From positions 50,669,249-50,733,248 of the forward strand of contig OZ038423.1 in assembly GCA_964036155.1 (NCBI GenBank): a stretch of 64,000 bases of DNA. Reading direction: 5' to 3'. The notes under the pieces were generated by a model that was not told the origin of the DNA, searched no databases, and worked only from the letters and a program-made list of their open reading frames with translations. Source of the stretch: Diploscapter coronatus. Lineage: Eukaryota; Nematoda; Chromadorea; Rhabditida; Rhabditidae. Positions 38,541 to 50,931 of the stretch are shown piece after piece. Made by a program: the position numbers and the translations under genes. Each line of letters begins with the position of its first letter. The stretch's first letter is position 1.

Positions 38541-41155
38541 ATGCCCAGGCCGCTGTCCCAGTTTCTTTGCCTAATCTCACTAGTCATTTTTCGTCTAATT
38601 CGGCAATTGATTCTGCTCGAATCCGATCTCATTGCTCTGCTCAAGAGACTGGTTGCCGAGAAACGAGAAACAGTTGAATTCTTCAATGTTTTATCGAGGT
38701 CTGATCTAAACAGTGATAGGCGAAAATTTGGACATGAGAAAATTGTTTTGCCTTTACATAAACAAAATCATTTTTTGCCACTTAGACTGAAAATTTTCAT
38801 ATTTGTAAAAAAATCACAATAAATAAAAATGAAATTTTGCAAAAAAAAAATTCAGAAACTTTCAACTGGTGAAAGAAAAATTATGTCTGTATCCAAACTT
38901 TAGACCCAAGCTCTATTTGGTTTCATAGATTTCTCTCCTTTTAGATATCAGCTCGACTCGACGGAACCAATACGCGAATGCGATTTTATTATTTTCCACG
39001 AACGATTCGGAAGTTTCGATGAAATCACAGACTCGAGGTATTGAAAATAAAGTGGGCATAAAGTTTGGGAACACTTTTAACTTTAGAGAATTATAGCAAC
39101 GATCCTCATACATTAATTTCAAACTGATTTTGGATTGAATTTATCATTTAGGCATACAAATTTATATAAAAACACAAAAAGAAAAAATGCTAATCAATCA
39201 CTGAAACGAAGGCAATTCGGCATTTTTCCAAACTTTCTGCAAATCTTATAATTTTTAATTGAGAAAGTTTATTCATCCATATTTAGATGGCACATCTATT
39301 GCGTGACAAGCAATTATGTTTATTTTGGCTGTGCTCCATTCACAGATTTGAGCATCGAAAATCAGGAGAATCTGACAGTGTCCCTGTTCCAGGACACGAA
39401 TCATGTTGCCAGAATGCAGATCGACGATTTCCTGCTGCAATCCAGACAATATTCCAAACTACAAGGTTCATCGCTAATTTATGTCCGCTGTAGTTTCATT
39501 CGGGAATTTGCTTGCAGACGAGATCGTATTTTTGTATTCGCCTCCGTCTTCGGGAGGAACGAGAACAGCGAAATTGCTGCAATCGGCTGATGCAACGCAT
39601 AATTCATTGCTAGGTATAAAAAACTTCTAATTAATGTATTCTGATCATCAAACTCAGTGTTAAACGAGCCCCCAGTATTCACATCCCTCACTATCCTATC
39701 TCGGAATTGCTCGATAGAAATCACTCGTCAATTATGCACCAGAGTAATGCTCTATTTATTACGACATCAGAAGAGACAGCAAACTTACGCTGTAAAATTA
39801 CGGTAATAAAATGGGGAAAATATTGAATAGATCACAAATTTTAGAAGCGCATCAATTTGTCTAATTCCGTACATTCACGAAGTCTTTCCATCGATTTTCC
39901 ACGTTTACATTTCTTCTCGAAGTTATACCCATACGACAGAACAGCTTCTGCATCTGACCAACCAAACTATGCCCCTCTTTCAATCGGTAATTTGCTTTTT
40001 CTCCTGCCATTCGACGCTCCGTTTTTCCATGTTTTCAACAATCAACAACGGTCTGTCGTTCAGATCTGCAATTGGATGAATTTATCACTTCAAATTTGCG
40101 ACTTTTTCACGTCTTGGAGAGAATTCGAACCGGAAATTGTAGCAAAAATTGGTCCAAAGGTATGAAAAGACATTTTTTATTTTCAGTTAGCGTTGTCTTA
40201 TTGCGATTCTACTACTTTGCAGAACGATTTCGAGTTTGCATTTTCTCAAATAATAGCTGGAGAAATATCATTTCAACTTCAAAGGAAATATTTCGCCTTC
40301 GATCGCATTTTCTTTGAAGATCTGGTAAGTGACCCGTTGCTACTTCTTGCATTACATCATTACACAATTCCTCATCAAAGTGAATACTTTTTCGACTGCA
40401 GCCTCGCTGTTCATTTTATCTGCCAATCTGACGAGTATTTCTTCACCTTTTTCATGACAAATTTGTTCTTTCCCGATTTTTCCTATTATCTTCCGATTTC
40501 TTCCATTAAATATGAGATGAATGAAATGTCAACGAATCTTCAAACGAGTATGGATGAGTAAGGAATTGAAATAGGAAACACGGCAGCCTTGAATTAAAAA
40601 CTGACTCACTCACTTATCAAAATAATAGGACATTTCAACATTCAACAAATCGAGAATAAAAATTTAGCCAATTACTGGAAAAAAATAATCCATAAATCCG
40701 CGCACTTACTCATCAATTTTACAACTTCGAATATTTCAAGAATTTGCCAAATGAAAACAGTTGAGAAATGCGATTTTTTTGTTAATTTATTAAATAAAAC
40801 GATATTTTCATTTTTATGGAAATTCTATCGTGTATAAGCACAATATTTGCAATGCATCATTGAACAATTTTAAATATGTCATAAATTTTGGGTGCATTGA
40901 AACAATCTTGGGCAATTCAACTAAACAACTAATAATTTTTTCGCGTTTCAGATGGCGGACACAGCCACAATAATTCGGCCTCTGCTCGAAATCTGCCAAA
41001 TATCGTCTCTGTCAATTCCCGAATGCATCGAGTGGAAACGAAGAGAGGACGAGACTCTAAGGCGATTTGCTGATGCTCTACCTCTCACTGACGAACAACG
41101 AAAACGGACGCAGAATTTAGCAGACTCCCTTAGAAGTCTAGTCGTCAATTTTTAG
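38541..41155 (+). CDS. Sulfotransferase-like P-loop protein, membrane-anchored
   Basis: Nine exons join in perfect phase (38541-38698, 38945-39037, 39287-39465, 39518-39613, 39658-39802, 39845-39986, 40064-40159, 40187-40324, 40952-41155) to 416 residues. An N-terminal hydrophobic segment (LSQFLCLISLVIFRLI) suggests a type II signal anchor, as in Golgi enzymes. EIVFLYSPPSSGGTRTAKLL (145-164) sits where sulfotransferases have their phosphate-binding loop, but lacks the usual Lys or Arg-Ser-Gly-Ser order. Then LNEPPVF, KLRSASICLIPYI and VFPSIFHVYISSRS follow in the order of the family, the last matching the 3'-phosphate site (Arg-x-Tyr here). FDRIFFEDL and a C-terminal helical tail close the fold. 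The first ATG after a TTTCAG acceptor was used; upstream exons are possible. Substrate unknown. The altered loop may mean a divergent or inactive enzyme. Confidence 0.7.
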
Positions 41156-44100
41156 ATGTAGAAACTTTTAGGCACCTAGCTTGAATATTGTACAAATCTT
41201 GAAAGAAAGATTGAAAATAACGTGTTCTTGCGAGAATAATGTTTCATATATCATTTCGATTTTCAATCCTTCGACATTGGACTTACAGTCCCAGTATTTA
41301 TGAAATTTATAGAATTGTTACTACTTTATCAGGAAATCTATCTGTTCACACATATCACAAAATACGAGTTGATATTTTCAGTCATCAATCAGTTTGACAA
41401 TAAATATATTCTGTAATAGTTTAAACATTTTTAAAAAATATACTTTTAATGCATTTAGTGTCAATCTTTTCATCTATTCTTTGCTCGTTTTTCGGTCAAA
41501 TTTCGCAGTTAGCGGTTAGCGATTTGCCGATGTCACGTTTAAACATTTCAATTTCAACCTTCCCGTAATCACTTCATCGACTCGCTCACGTTTCCGTCAT
41601 TTTTATGGTTTTATTCTGAGGAAGGGAGCCATTCTGCAGGACGTCTAATTAGCGTCGGCGCCAGTCGAAAGATCAATTGCAATCGAGAGGCCATAGACAG
41701 GCAAAGGACAAGGCAAAATGACCTTCTCGCGCACTCCTGTTTTGATCTGTTTGAAATCATCGCCAAAACGGCAGTAGCATTTTCGTATGAAAACAAAAGT
41801 TTATGGGTGCAGCGCCTTTGTTCCTTTCCTCTTTGCAACTTGCCTGTGTTTTCAGGCACTTTCTATGTGTATTTTGTGAGAAATTAGCCGACAGTCATGG
41901 TCATACTGCCCAAAAAGATGCTGCAATGATAAGCAGGAGGTACTTCTGAAGATTGCCACGTAAAAAAGTTGACGTGCAGTGCTTGGAAAGAGGCAGGAGG
42001 CCAACGAGTGAAAAAAGGAGTGCAATAGCAAGACCAAAAGCGTTTTTACTCAGGTGCAATTCTGGACTGATCAGGTTAGTAACTGTCTGGCAAAGGCGAT
42101 AAAAACACGACCAAAAGGCGAGAAGAGTAAAGGTCGGAAACGTTTTGACAAGTCGTCAAAACTTTTACGACAATGTGTAAAAAGACTAGAGATTGTCCCA
42201 ATCTCTGTTGTTAGTCATATTTTTCTGTCGAAGGATATCCGGTCGAGCTATTTCCCAGGCCATTTGTCACGGTTTTCAGCCCTACTGTAGCCCCTTTTGG
42301 ATTGACAGGCCCATTGAAGAAGTTGACTTATGGATGAAGGACTTTTTCCGCTGATTATCAATGAAGTGAATGATTGAAGAGAGGACTCTTCTGCAAAAGA
42401 CAGAAACAGGCGGAAGCAGAAGTCCCACAGACCAGCAGAAGAAAGATAAATAATGACTGTGAATGGGAAGGGAGGGGAGGGAAGGAAATGAGGTGATTAA
42501 TGATGATACTGAATGAATAGAAGGACGGGGTGGGGAAGCCTATCAGCATGGAGATTTATGATAAACCTTATCATAGCGATATCTCTTTCATAATCATAAA
42601 AAAAAACTGTCAATACTTTGCAATTACGAAAAATCGTAAATTTCCAAGTTGAATTAATGCTTCGAAAGTTTACCCAACGTATAAATGGGCCATGATATTT
42701 TAACGCAACGATCTGTCACTATTATACGATAATTCAGTCGATGATTGAATGAGGTTTCGATTTGACCCTTCAGAGTCATAGCCGAAGCTCTTAAAAATTC
42801 AGAGAGAATCTAAATTTTCCTAATTTTAATTTTAAACTTTACGGATCAGTTCCAATGGAACATCATAGTTAGTTTCTGTCAAGAGATTCGAACTTCTCGT
42901 AATCGACAACACCTGTTTCCGGCAAAGATAATGTGATTTGCTGCGATCAATGACCGCCTAACTCCTTGATTTCCAAAATTTCAGGATGGTGCCAGGTGAT
43001 TTTTGTCCATCAGCTCTGCAGCCTGCCCATAATTAGATTAACATCCTTGTATTCCTGCATCATTGCCCTCATATATTAGTTGCAGAGAGGTAACTGATTC
43101 TGATTCGAGCGTCCCTTTGTCTGCTCCCACTCCCGTCTGCAGCCCCTCGCGCTTCCACTCATTGAACACCGTTCATCGCCCTAATTGGATCTTCTCTTTC
43201 CCTTTCAGTCCCAGTCACGTTTCGGCTTCTATTTTTGCAATAAGTCATTTTCCGGGATCTGACTAACTCTGTTGATTTCACAACCTTATCTTCCCTCGTA
43301 AGTGCAGTTTTTGAGTCACTACTCTCTTCACTCATAATCGAAAGGGTTACACGATTACGAATAAACACGACTTTTTTTTAATGTTATTCCCGTCTAGTAT
43401 GTTGTTTAATCTCGCTTACTTTTTTCAGCAATTGACCTTCCCTCCTAATTCAAACGAACTGTGATAATAAAACTTTAATCTCTTCATCACTTGCTGAAAT
43501 AAACCTATTTGGGATACAGTAGCCGAAAATCAACCATCAATGTGATCATTAAGCGAGCGATTAGGCCGGAGAAAAATATGGGAAAACTGCGAAAAAATTA
43601 CTCGCAGTGAACACCCGAAACTCCCGATTCGGTCGTTAAATTGATAGTAGATAGTAAAGTGGACGGGGACGCAGACCGGAGAAATGGCCGTTCGAGCGGA
43701 AAAAATACGACTGGTCAGAGGCTCGTAAATTGGACAAGTTCCAGGCGAAGCGGAATCGAATCTTTAGCCAAATCAACCGCATGACAGCAGATAATGGACG
43801 GTCAGGTGTGGTGAGTTGGGTTGTCTGGTCAAAAAGGAGCTGGATGCAGTGATTGAGCAGGCTAGAAACTGAGTGCAACATTTGGTAGATAAGGGCAATG
43901 GCACAGATCGCATATCCGGTTATAGTCGATATGGACTTCCGAAAGCGCAAAGCAACATAAGAAGGAGAACGCATACATCTATGAACGAATGAGATGAATC
44001 GGCCTGTCATGAATCGTTACCTTCCAAACTTTTTCCACCACCCTTCATTCATTCCATTTGTCAATATCAACTTCCTGTGTTTTTACTCCAATTCGTCATG

Positions 44101-45802
44101 CCAATTCTACTATCAACAGCAGTTTAACTAGAAATGATGCGATTAATGGTTAGCATACACACTTCCACACTGTAAAAACCGCAAAGAAAGCATCCGAGAA
44201 CTAAATTAATTTGTTCTGCCATTTTCCTGCCATTTCAAAAACAGACAAGCCAATGATAAAATGATTGTTTCGGCGAGTTTGCCACACTTGTAAAAGCAAA
44301 TTAACAAAAACTCACTAATGGCAAAATGGAAATGAAAGGTCATGTAATTTCAACAACCCTTAGTGTCAAAATGAAAATAAAACCGATAGATCAAGAAAAA
44401 GTAATATCCAGTGTGTAAAAGAAAGTTCGCGTACACGCCATCATCTTTTCGTTTACGTTCATTATCATTTTCTCCATTCAGAAAACGCCGTTCTTTTCTG
44501 TCACTCTCCTCAGTCTGCCTACCCTCTTATTCTTCGATCAGTTTGGCGATTTTTCGAAACCCGTTCTCTGCCGATTTTGCTGAGTTTGATATATGAGAAG
44601 TATAGTTTTCGCTGCGAAAGATGGATGGGCCAATTTGGAAGTGAAACAAAGAAGAGCAACCGAGCGTGTGTTTTGACAAAGCGACAGGCATGAAACGGAG
44701 AATTGACAATTGACAATTATGGGCAAACAGACCTTGCACTTAAAACTCCGTTGCAAATTGCAGAAGTGGCTACGCTCAATTATGAAAATATAACAATTTC
44801 CGGCTCAACTCAAAATCGTCCATTTCTACGGCAAAATGATTGGATTAGAGTAGTGCCAATCGCCCGCGAACAGAAAAAAATGAACAGAACGAAATTAGGC
44901 GGACAAAAAGTGCAGAAATGAGAAACGAACATGCAACAGACGATTGTGAGGTAATTGAATGGACGAATGGGGGATGCGGGTCACATTTCAGAACGAGGGT
45001 GGGGCATGAGGAGGGGATCATTATGTGAAATGGGGTGGAGAAAGGTATATGCGAGAATACATAGTGTGTACATTTTTGCGTAGGTGTGGAATGAAAGAAA
45101 CTGATTGAATAACTTCGAGAGAAAATCGTGGGCGGTGAATAATTGGATGAGATTCCAGAAATTCTGCAAAAGTCATAAGAACCAAAAATTTTCGAGATCA
45201 AAAATGAAGAAAGACTTCCGAACTAATCGACAATTTTTCTAGCCGCCAAAAATTGAATGATCGCGTTCAGTTCAGTTGTAGCACCGGAAACTGCTAGGTT
45301 TTATACACCGTTCTTATCGCTAATCACTAATATAGGTAGCGTAATTAATGCCTCTACACTTGAAGTGCTCGTTCCATGTTCACTCTTCAATTCACTCCGA
45401 TTCATTATCGTTATGAATTGCCACTCGAATTGATGTTCTGTCTGCTGTCCTTTGTGGCTGCTTTCGAGTCGTCCTTCTCTTTCTTTTCCCCTCTCATCTT
45501 CTACAGTACATTTTCTGGATCTTCATTGGTTTTCCCGCTCCTCTTCCTGGACATTTCGCTATTATCATATCACCGGAAAGATAGAACGCTAATGGTGTAG
45601 GAAACGAGATATGAAGGGAACTGGAGAGACTTGGAGAAGCAAGGGAAAAGAAAGAGAATTCGGAGAAAGATTACTGCAAGTTGATGAAAAAAGAGTGAAT
45701 GAATTGAGATGGGAAGAAGGCTTAGGCTCCGCCTACAAAATAAAAAGCGACAGTGGTTTTGCAAGGGGGGAAGGGGGCGTCTCTGTGTAGCCATAGATTG
45801 CC
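41156..45802. other. Gene-poor stretch
   Basis: About 4.6 kb without a supported gene. AATAAA at 41399-41404 may serve the sulfotransferase-like gene. Purine-rich blocks on the plus strand (about 42.3-42.5, 43.6-44.0 and 45.6-45.8 kb) create long minus-strand frames that look spurious. Nothing else was recognised. Confidence 0.45.
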
Positions 45803-45809
45803 TATAAAG
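45803..45809 (+). promoter_or_regulatory. TATA box candidate of the C-type lectin gene
   Basis: TATAAAG lies 113 nt before the ATG of the lectin gene and is followed by a GA-rich leader. The position fits a core promoter with a leader of about 80 nt. It overlaps no other feature. Confidence 0.45.
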
Positions 45810-45915
45810 GTAAAGAGTTGGAAGAAGAGGAATCAGACAGGAGCAAAGCAGCACCAGCTGAATTCGTGAGACTGTACAGCTGCAGCAGCCCAAACCGACT
45901 CTTCAGTCAACAACC

Positions 45916-48223
45916 ATGCATAGATATTCCACTATTCTGCTACTTGCTTTAGCCGGTTCGTTTAGCTTGCCTTCATGCAGAGAGATTATCTGATTTCATC
46001 ATTATCCTAATTTAGCCTTTGCATATGGAGATCCATGTGGAGGAAGCGATTGGAAGTACAACCCTAGGACTAATGCCTGTTACAAGCTTTTGAGGTTCGC
46101 GTTTGAATTTTCGCAAAACCTTCTAATTTTCGTCATTTTAGGGAAATCCTCCCCTGGACCGTGGCCGAATTCAAATGTCTCTTCCAAGGAGCCCACCACG
46201 CGAGTATCGAGTCTTGGGAGGAGAATCAGTTTGTGAACGGTGCGTTCTCATTTTCACTCGTAGTTTTCGCGTTCCTTACCCTGACCTCATGAAATTTGCT
46301 TGTTCATCTGGCTAATTTGCTTGCAAGTTCTCTTATTTTTGTAACAGCCGTCCTACTTGCATCCCTCTTTTCTTCCTTCACAATTCATCTCTAATTGCAT
46401 CTTCTCAATTCTCGAATCTCCCCTGTCCCTTCTCGGTTCGCGATTCAACCACCGTTCTCCGTTCCTTTACCTAATTCTCATTTCCCATGTAATTGGCGGT
46501 GTTCTTCTCTTCTCCATCTCCGTTCACATCCGGTCTCCCTTTCCTTCCTCTCCTAGTTCGCGGCAGTTTCATGTCTCTTCATCTGTTCTCCTGATTCTCC
46601 TGATTAACCTGCTGCTCGCTAACAGCATTAGCGCTGTGATAGACTTCTGCTGACAGGCCCCTTTCCTCTTGCCCAATGCCCCACCCGCACTCTGATCAGA
46701 TATCACCAAATTGCAAATTGACAATGATACTCATTACCTCTGCAGTACTGACAACTGACAACCGATAATGAGTTCCAGTAACGCAATCATGTCAATTATA
46801 GAGCCGAATGAATGAAATTTAATTACTGTAGCTTGTGCTATACGACCCTAAACTAAAAAATAAAAGAAACATCAAATGCGAATAAACATCGTTCTGATTT
46901 CAGAAGTCGCCCAGCACATGGAAATTTGGACCGGAGCTGCGTACTTCGGGTGAGTAATTTTTTTCGTTTTCCACGTGAATTAGATGAAAGTCGGATGCAT
47001 CATCTAATAACTTACATTAGATTAGAGACATTTTGATGACCTGAATAGACTCGCATAGATTAGCATCTCTAATGCTGACAAGGGTCTCTAAAAAGTGCAT
47101 ACACGTGTATTGGTCTTCTAACATACAATATGTTTCTGTCAAGATTAATTCCATAAATTGTAGATCTTCTCCAGCCTATGTTAACTCCGACCAAAAGTCT
47201 TATGGACGCTATACCAATTGGAAAAATGGTGAGTTTAGTAGACCCTTTGTCTGTTTTGACAAATGGCCGTTTCAAAATATGCTCGTTCTCTGCGCCAATC
47301 ATCCCATTTTTCATGTACCCATTTGTTCATCAATCTCGTCAAGCAATCGGAAAATGATAAGCGATAAATCGAAGAAGAGATATGAGTTTTGATGGAACTG
47401 AACTGAACCGTCATTTTCATTTCTCATTCACATTTCCCTTCTGTGTTCTTTTCTTCGACTTCGCGAATTTCAATGAATTGACTGCTGCAAGGAAAAGAGG
47501 GCCGGAAGCTAAGAGAGAAGGAGAAAGAGACATTAGAAATACTGAATGATGCAGTGTGGATGAGAAAAAAGGAAAGGGAAAATGAGAGAGACTGAACGGC
47601 GTTCTGCTGTCATTCGAAGGGAATAGACCTTTCAATGATGATAATGATAAACGAATGATAAGAAAAATGCTTTAAAAAAGGGTAATTGCAGGAAGAACTC
47701 CTCTGATGAACAGAGCCAGAAGGTGTATCAAGATGAACCCACAGGGCTACTGGTTCCAATCGTGCTGCAAGAAGAAGACCTATTCCGTGTGCAAGAAAGC
47801 CGCCTCTGGGGCTGGAGCCTCTTCGAGCTATTCTAGAAGCGACTTCGCCTCTCCTGAAACTCTGCAATCGCAGACCCGCGAACCAGAAACAACCACTGTC
47901 CCATACTGGTACACTACCACAACTACCCCATATTGGTACCAGGTAATAAACAAACATATAAAAGCCCAAAAGAACCAACGTGATGAACCAAATTTTAGAC
48001 GACAACCACCGAAGACTACTGGAAAAAATACTACGCGACAAGCACCCAAGCACCCTGGGTCTACAGCACGACTCTTCCATACTGGCTGCAGCCAACTACC
48101 CATGAACCCTCGACTGCTCGACCATATTATTTCGATTCGTATAGAAAGGCAGTTCCTAAATGGGAACGAACTCCCTATGGAACATTTAAATGGATTCCTG
48201 GCTTTAGAGTCCGACGAATTTAA
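45916..48223 (+). CDS. Secreted C-type lectin-like protein with Thr/Tyr/Trp tail
   Basis: Exons 45916-45955, 46016-46094, 46142-46239, 46904-46949, 47164-47228, 47692-47942 and 47999-48223 join in phase to 267 residues. Signal peptide 1-16 (MHRYSTILLLALAAFA). The C-type lectin fold spans about 21-145: CYKLLREILPWTVAEFKC, then HHASIESWEENQFV (family: LASI...E..F), WTGAAYFG, NWKNG, and RCIKMNPQGYWFQSCCKKKT near the end. The carbohydrate-binding EPN/QPD and WND triads are not seen, so calcium-dependent sugar binding is unlikely. The tail (146-267) is rich in Thr, Tyr, Trp and Pro with repeated PYWY or YWxxYY units (VPYWYTTTTTPYWYQ, DYWKKYYATST, TTLPYWLQPTT). Nematode lectin-like proteins often act in immunity or extracellular matrix; which applies here is unknown. 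Confidence 0.85.
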
Positions 48224-49766
48224 TTTATACGATTTTATGATTTATTTTCTTACAAATTATTTTCTTGTCAGCAAATGTTCTCATCTAGTTTTGAGTCAGA
48301 GATGTGCAGGTTGAGAAATTGTCATTAATTTAATTATTATTTTAATCCTATTTAATCAGACTTAGGAGTACGTTGTTTGCCTGAACGCTTCGACGGGGGC
48401 AAAGAATATATTCTGCTAGAGATCTTCATATTGTGCAAGGCTATTACAGTAAGGAGGGAAAACGATCAGTCATTTTTATTTGATAATCTCTGAGTTGTCA
48501 TTTTCCCATCCGAACATCCTTTGATTACCGGTATCGTTCGACCTTCTCTTTCAGGCGAACTCGTATTTTTGTACCTATGCTAATTCACCTGTTTTTGCTG
48601 TACATTGTCTGTGCTGCTGGGCAATCGAATCCTTGTCTGTTGTCCCTCTCTCCTCTCTGTCGCCTTCTTGTGATAACCTACAAGAAACTGGCAGATGATA
48701 GGGGGGACGTATCCTTGAAAGCATTGTTGCATTTCTCAAAATCCCATACGAGTATTTTGTGAGGCAAATAAATGATATTGTTTCTTATGCCATATCCACG
48801 TGAAATGTCATCTGTTTTATGCCCGTTTTGCATGCAGCATTTGCGCAGTTTTCCTGGTTTCTTCCAGCCTCAGCAAATGTCTCGCAACTTTTTCTGTCGG
48901 AAGCAGCATTTCGTCGACAGAATCAGGCGAACTTCAGCGACTTTTGAAAGCAAATCATCGGGAAATTTCGGTGATTTGTTGTGAGTGACGCTGCAATATA
49001 GTTTCATCCTGCTGCCGACACTCGGCCCTCTTCCCCACTGCCTCGTTCCCCATCACTTCCCATTTACTTCTCCTGCAGCAGCCTGCAGTCAATTCACTCC
49101 ATGTCACTGTCATTGTCATTGTCAGTGCCTGTTTCCGGTCTCTTTTTCTTCTTCTCCATCAGCACTGCTCCTTTGCCGTATCACTTCAAGGACAAACCTC
49201 TTATTCTCATTCATTGAAGAGAAGAAGTGGAAGAGAAGGGAAGACTTATCAAAAATGAGAAGCGAGCGAAGCGAAAAGGGGAAATTGATAGGAGGGAGGG
49301 GGACTTATGGAAGGGGGAAGGGAGGGTCAAATTCCCTTGGTCTGTGTATCTGTTCTTTCTTACTTTTCTCACACTTGAACTCTGATAGTTTTCGTCTTTT
49401 GTCACAAATCAACTAATCAGAGAGGGACAATCGAGAGCAGACTCAGAATCAGCAATCAGGCTGCCCTTCCCTCTTCTTCCGCTCAACTGCAACTGCAATC
49501 ATCAGCCATCTCACTTATCACTTACATCACAAAACATTCATTATTACCAACGCAAAATCAAAGCCAGAAATCGATACTGCGAAACATCAAAATCGAAACC
49601 GAACAGTTCTTTCAATAAAATGTTTTCTTGCAGTAATCTAGAAATTAGTTGAAAATCAAACGAGACGAAACTTCCAGATAAATTTCTTCAAGGCGAATAT
49701 CCTAAGCAATATCTAACTATTTTCACCACCTCATTTAGCTTTTCAGGAACGAAACAAATCCAGTCA
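48224..49766. other. Intergenic stretch after the lectin gene
   Basis: No supported gene. A 61-codon frame at 48577-48762 starts with a hydrophobic, signal-peptide-like run but shows no other sign of being real. Purine- and pyrimidine-rich blocks dominate to about 49.5 kb, followed by AT-rich DNA. Confidence 0.4.
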
Positions 49767-50068
49767 TTCTCTATATATAAGACGTTATTCGTAAGAATAG
49801 TTTTTTTTTTTTATAGAGGGGTGGTACTTAAAAAGTCAACCCTCAAATTTCTAGCTAATTTTTTGTCCCTGGGAGTTTTCAGCTACGCTGCTGACAAATT
49901 TGACTATTAAAACCTGATCCGATCAATTATTTCGTCTGTTCCGGAAAATTCTATTTTCGTTATTCTGTATGGAAAAATTCTAATTTGGTATCAAAATGCT
50001 CGCAGAGACCAGCTGAGCACAATTCTGAAGAGATCTCGTCGAAATGACACCGAATAAGGAAGTTACGA
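49767..50068 (+). repeat. Left arm of long inverted repeat around chemoreceptor
   Basis: This arm matches the reverse complement of 54698-54923. Shared blocks, in order: ATAAGACGTTATTC, CCCTCAAATTTC, CTATTTTCGTTATTCTG, TTTGGTATCAA, ATGCTCGCAGAGACCAGCT, GATCTCGTCGAAATGACACC, GAATAAGGAAGTTA. Identity in aligned parts is about 80% by eye. The left arm has roughly 65 extra bases in the middle. Confidence 0.85.
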
Positions 50069-50931
50069 TTTTTTTCTGCTATGGGATATGCAAAAACTTG
50101 AAATTAGCATAACTTCGTCCACTTACATTTTTTGGAAAACGGATTACAGCGTGAGAATCAGCGTGAAAAACTATAAAATATGTGAAAATCAGCCCAATTG
50201 GCGGACTCCTGGAAACACCGACTTTGATCCATCCTGACATTCACTGTTAAAATTCACAATTCAACAATCAATTCTAAATGAAAACTAAAAATCATCATAT
50301 CAGTGTAATTTCCTGAGAACAATTTGACAAAAGGTCAATAATTTTCTAAGAAAAATGATGAGATTTCGATGTTCACAGATTACCGATATCATACCGTATC
50401 ACGATATTCTTCAGTTATAAGGAACTCATAGAAACCTTGATACCTGTCTCATAGACAATAAAAAATCTACTTTGTGTATGGAATTATTATTTTAAAATTC
50501 ACATGATGGGCAGGAACGTTGGCGGGGAAGTAGGGTGGTACACTGCGAGTTTTTTTTCCAAAAATCCCACACTGTCCACATCATATCCCAATGAAAATCA
50601 GCTGTACTGCCGACAACCCTGATGATGAGTTATGCACGATTTCACCGCATGACCTAACTCCTAAACTAATTAATTTTTTGAACTGGCAAACAAATCTTAA
50701 CGCAGGTGCAATTTTTAATTACCTGAAAAGTCTATCTTCTAAGCGAGTACTATAAATACAGCTAATCGCCTAAGCAACGTCTTGCACTGTTTACTCGATC
50801 CATTTCGGGTTTTGCCATTTTTGTTTCGAAAGCTCTACCCTTTCTAAATCATACTGTATTGAGATCATTTTTCTCAAGTTGTTATTCTACAGATTTACTA
50901 TTATCATTAGAGAAATAATTCGCAGAATCGA

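Noticed and set aside
48577..48762. 61-codon frame with hydrophobic start, possible secreted peptide
   Set aside because: One short frame without conserved cysteines, homologue or expression signal; such runs arise by chance in T-rich DNA.
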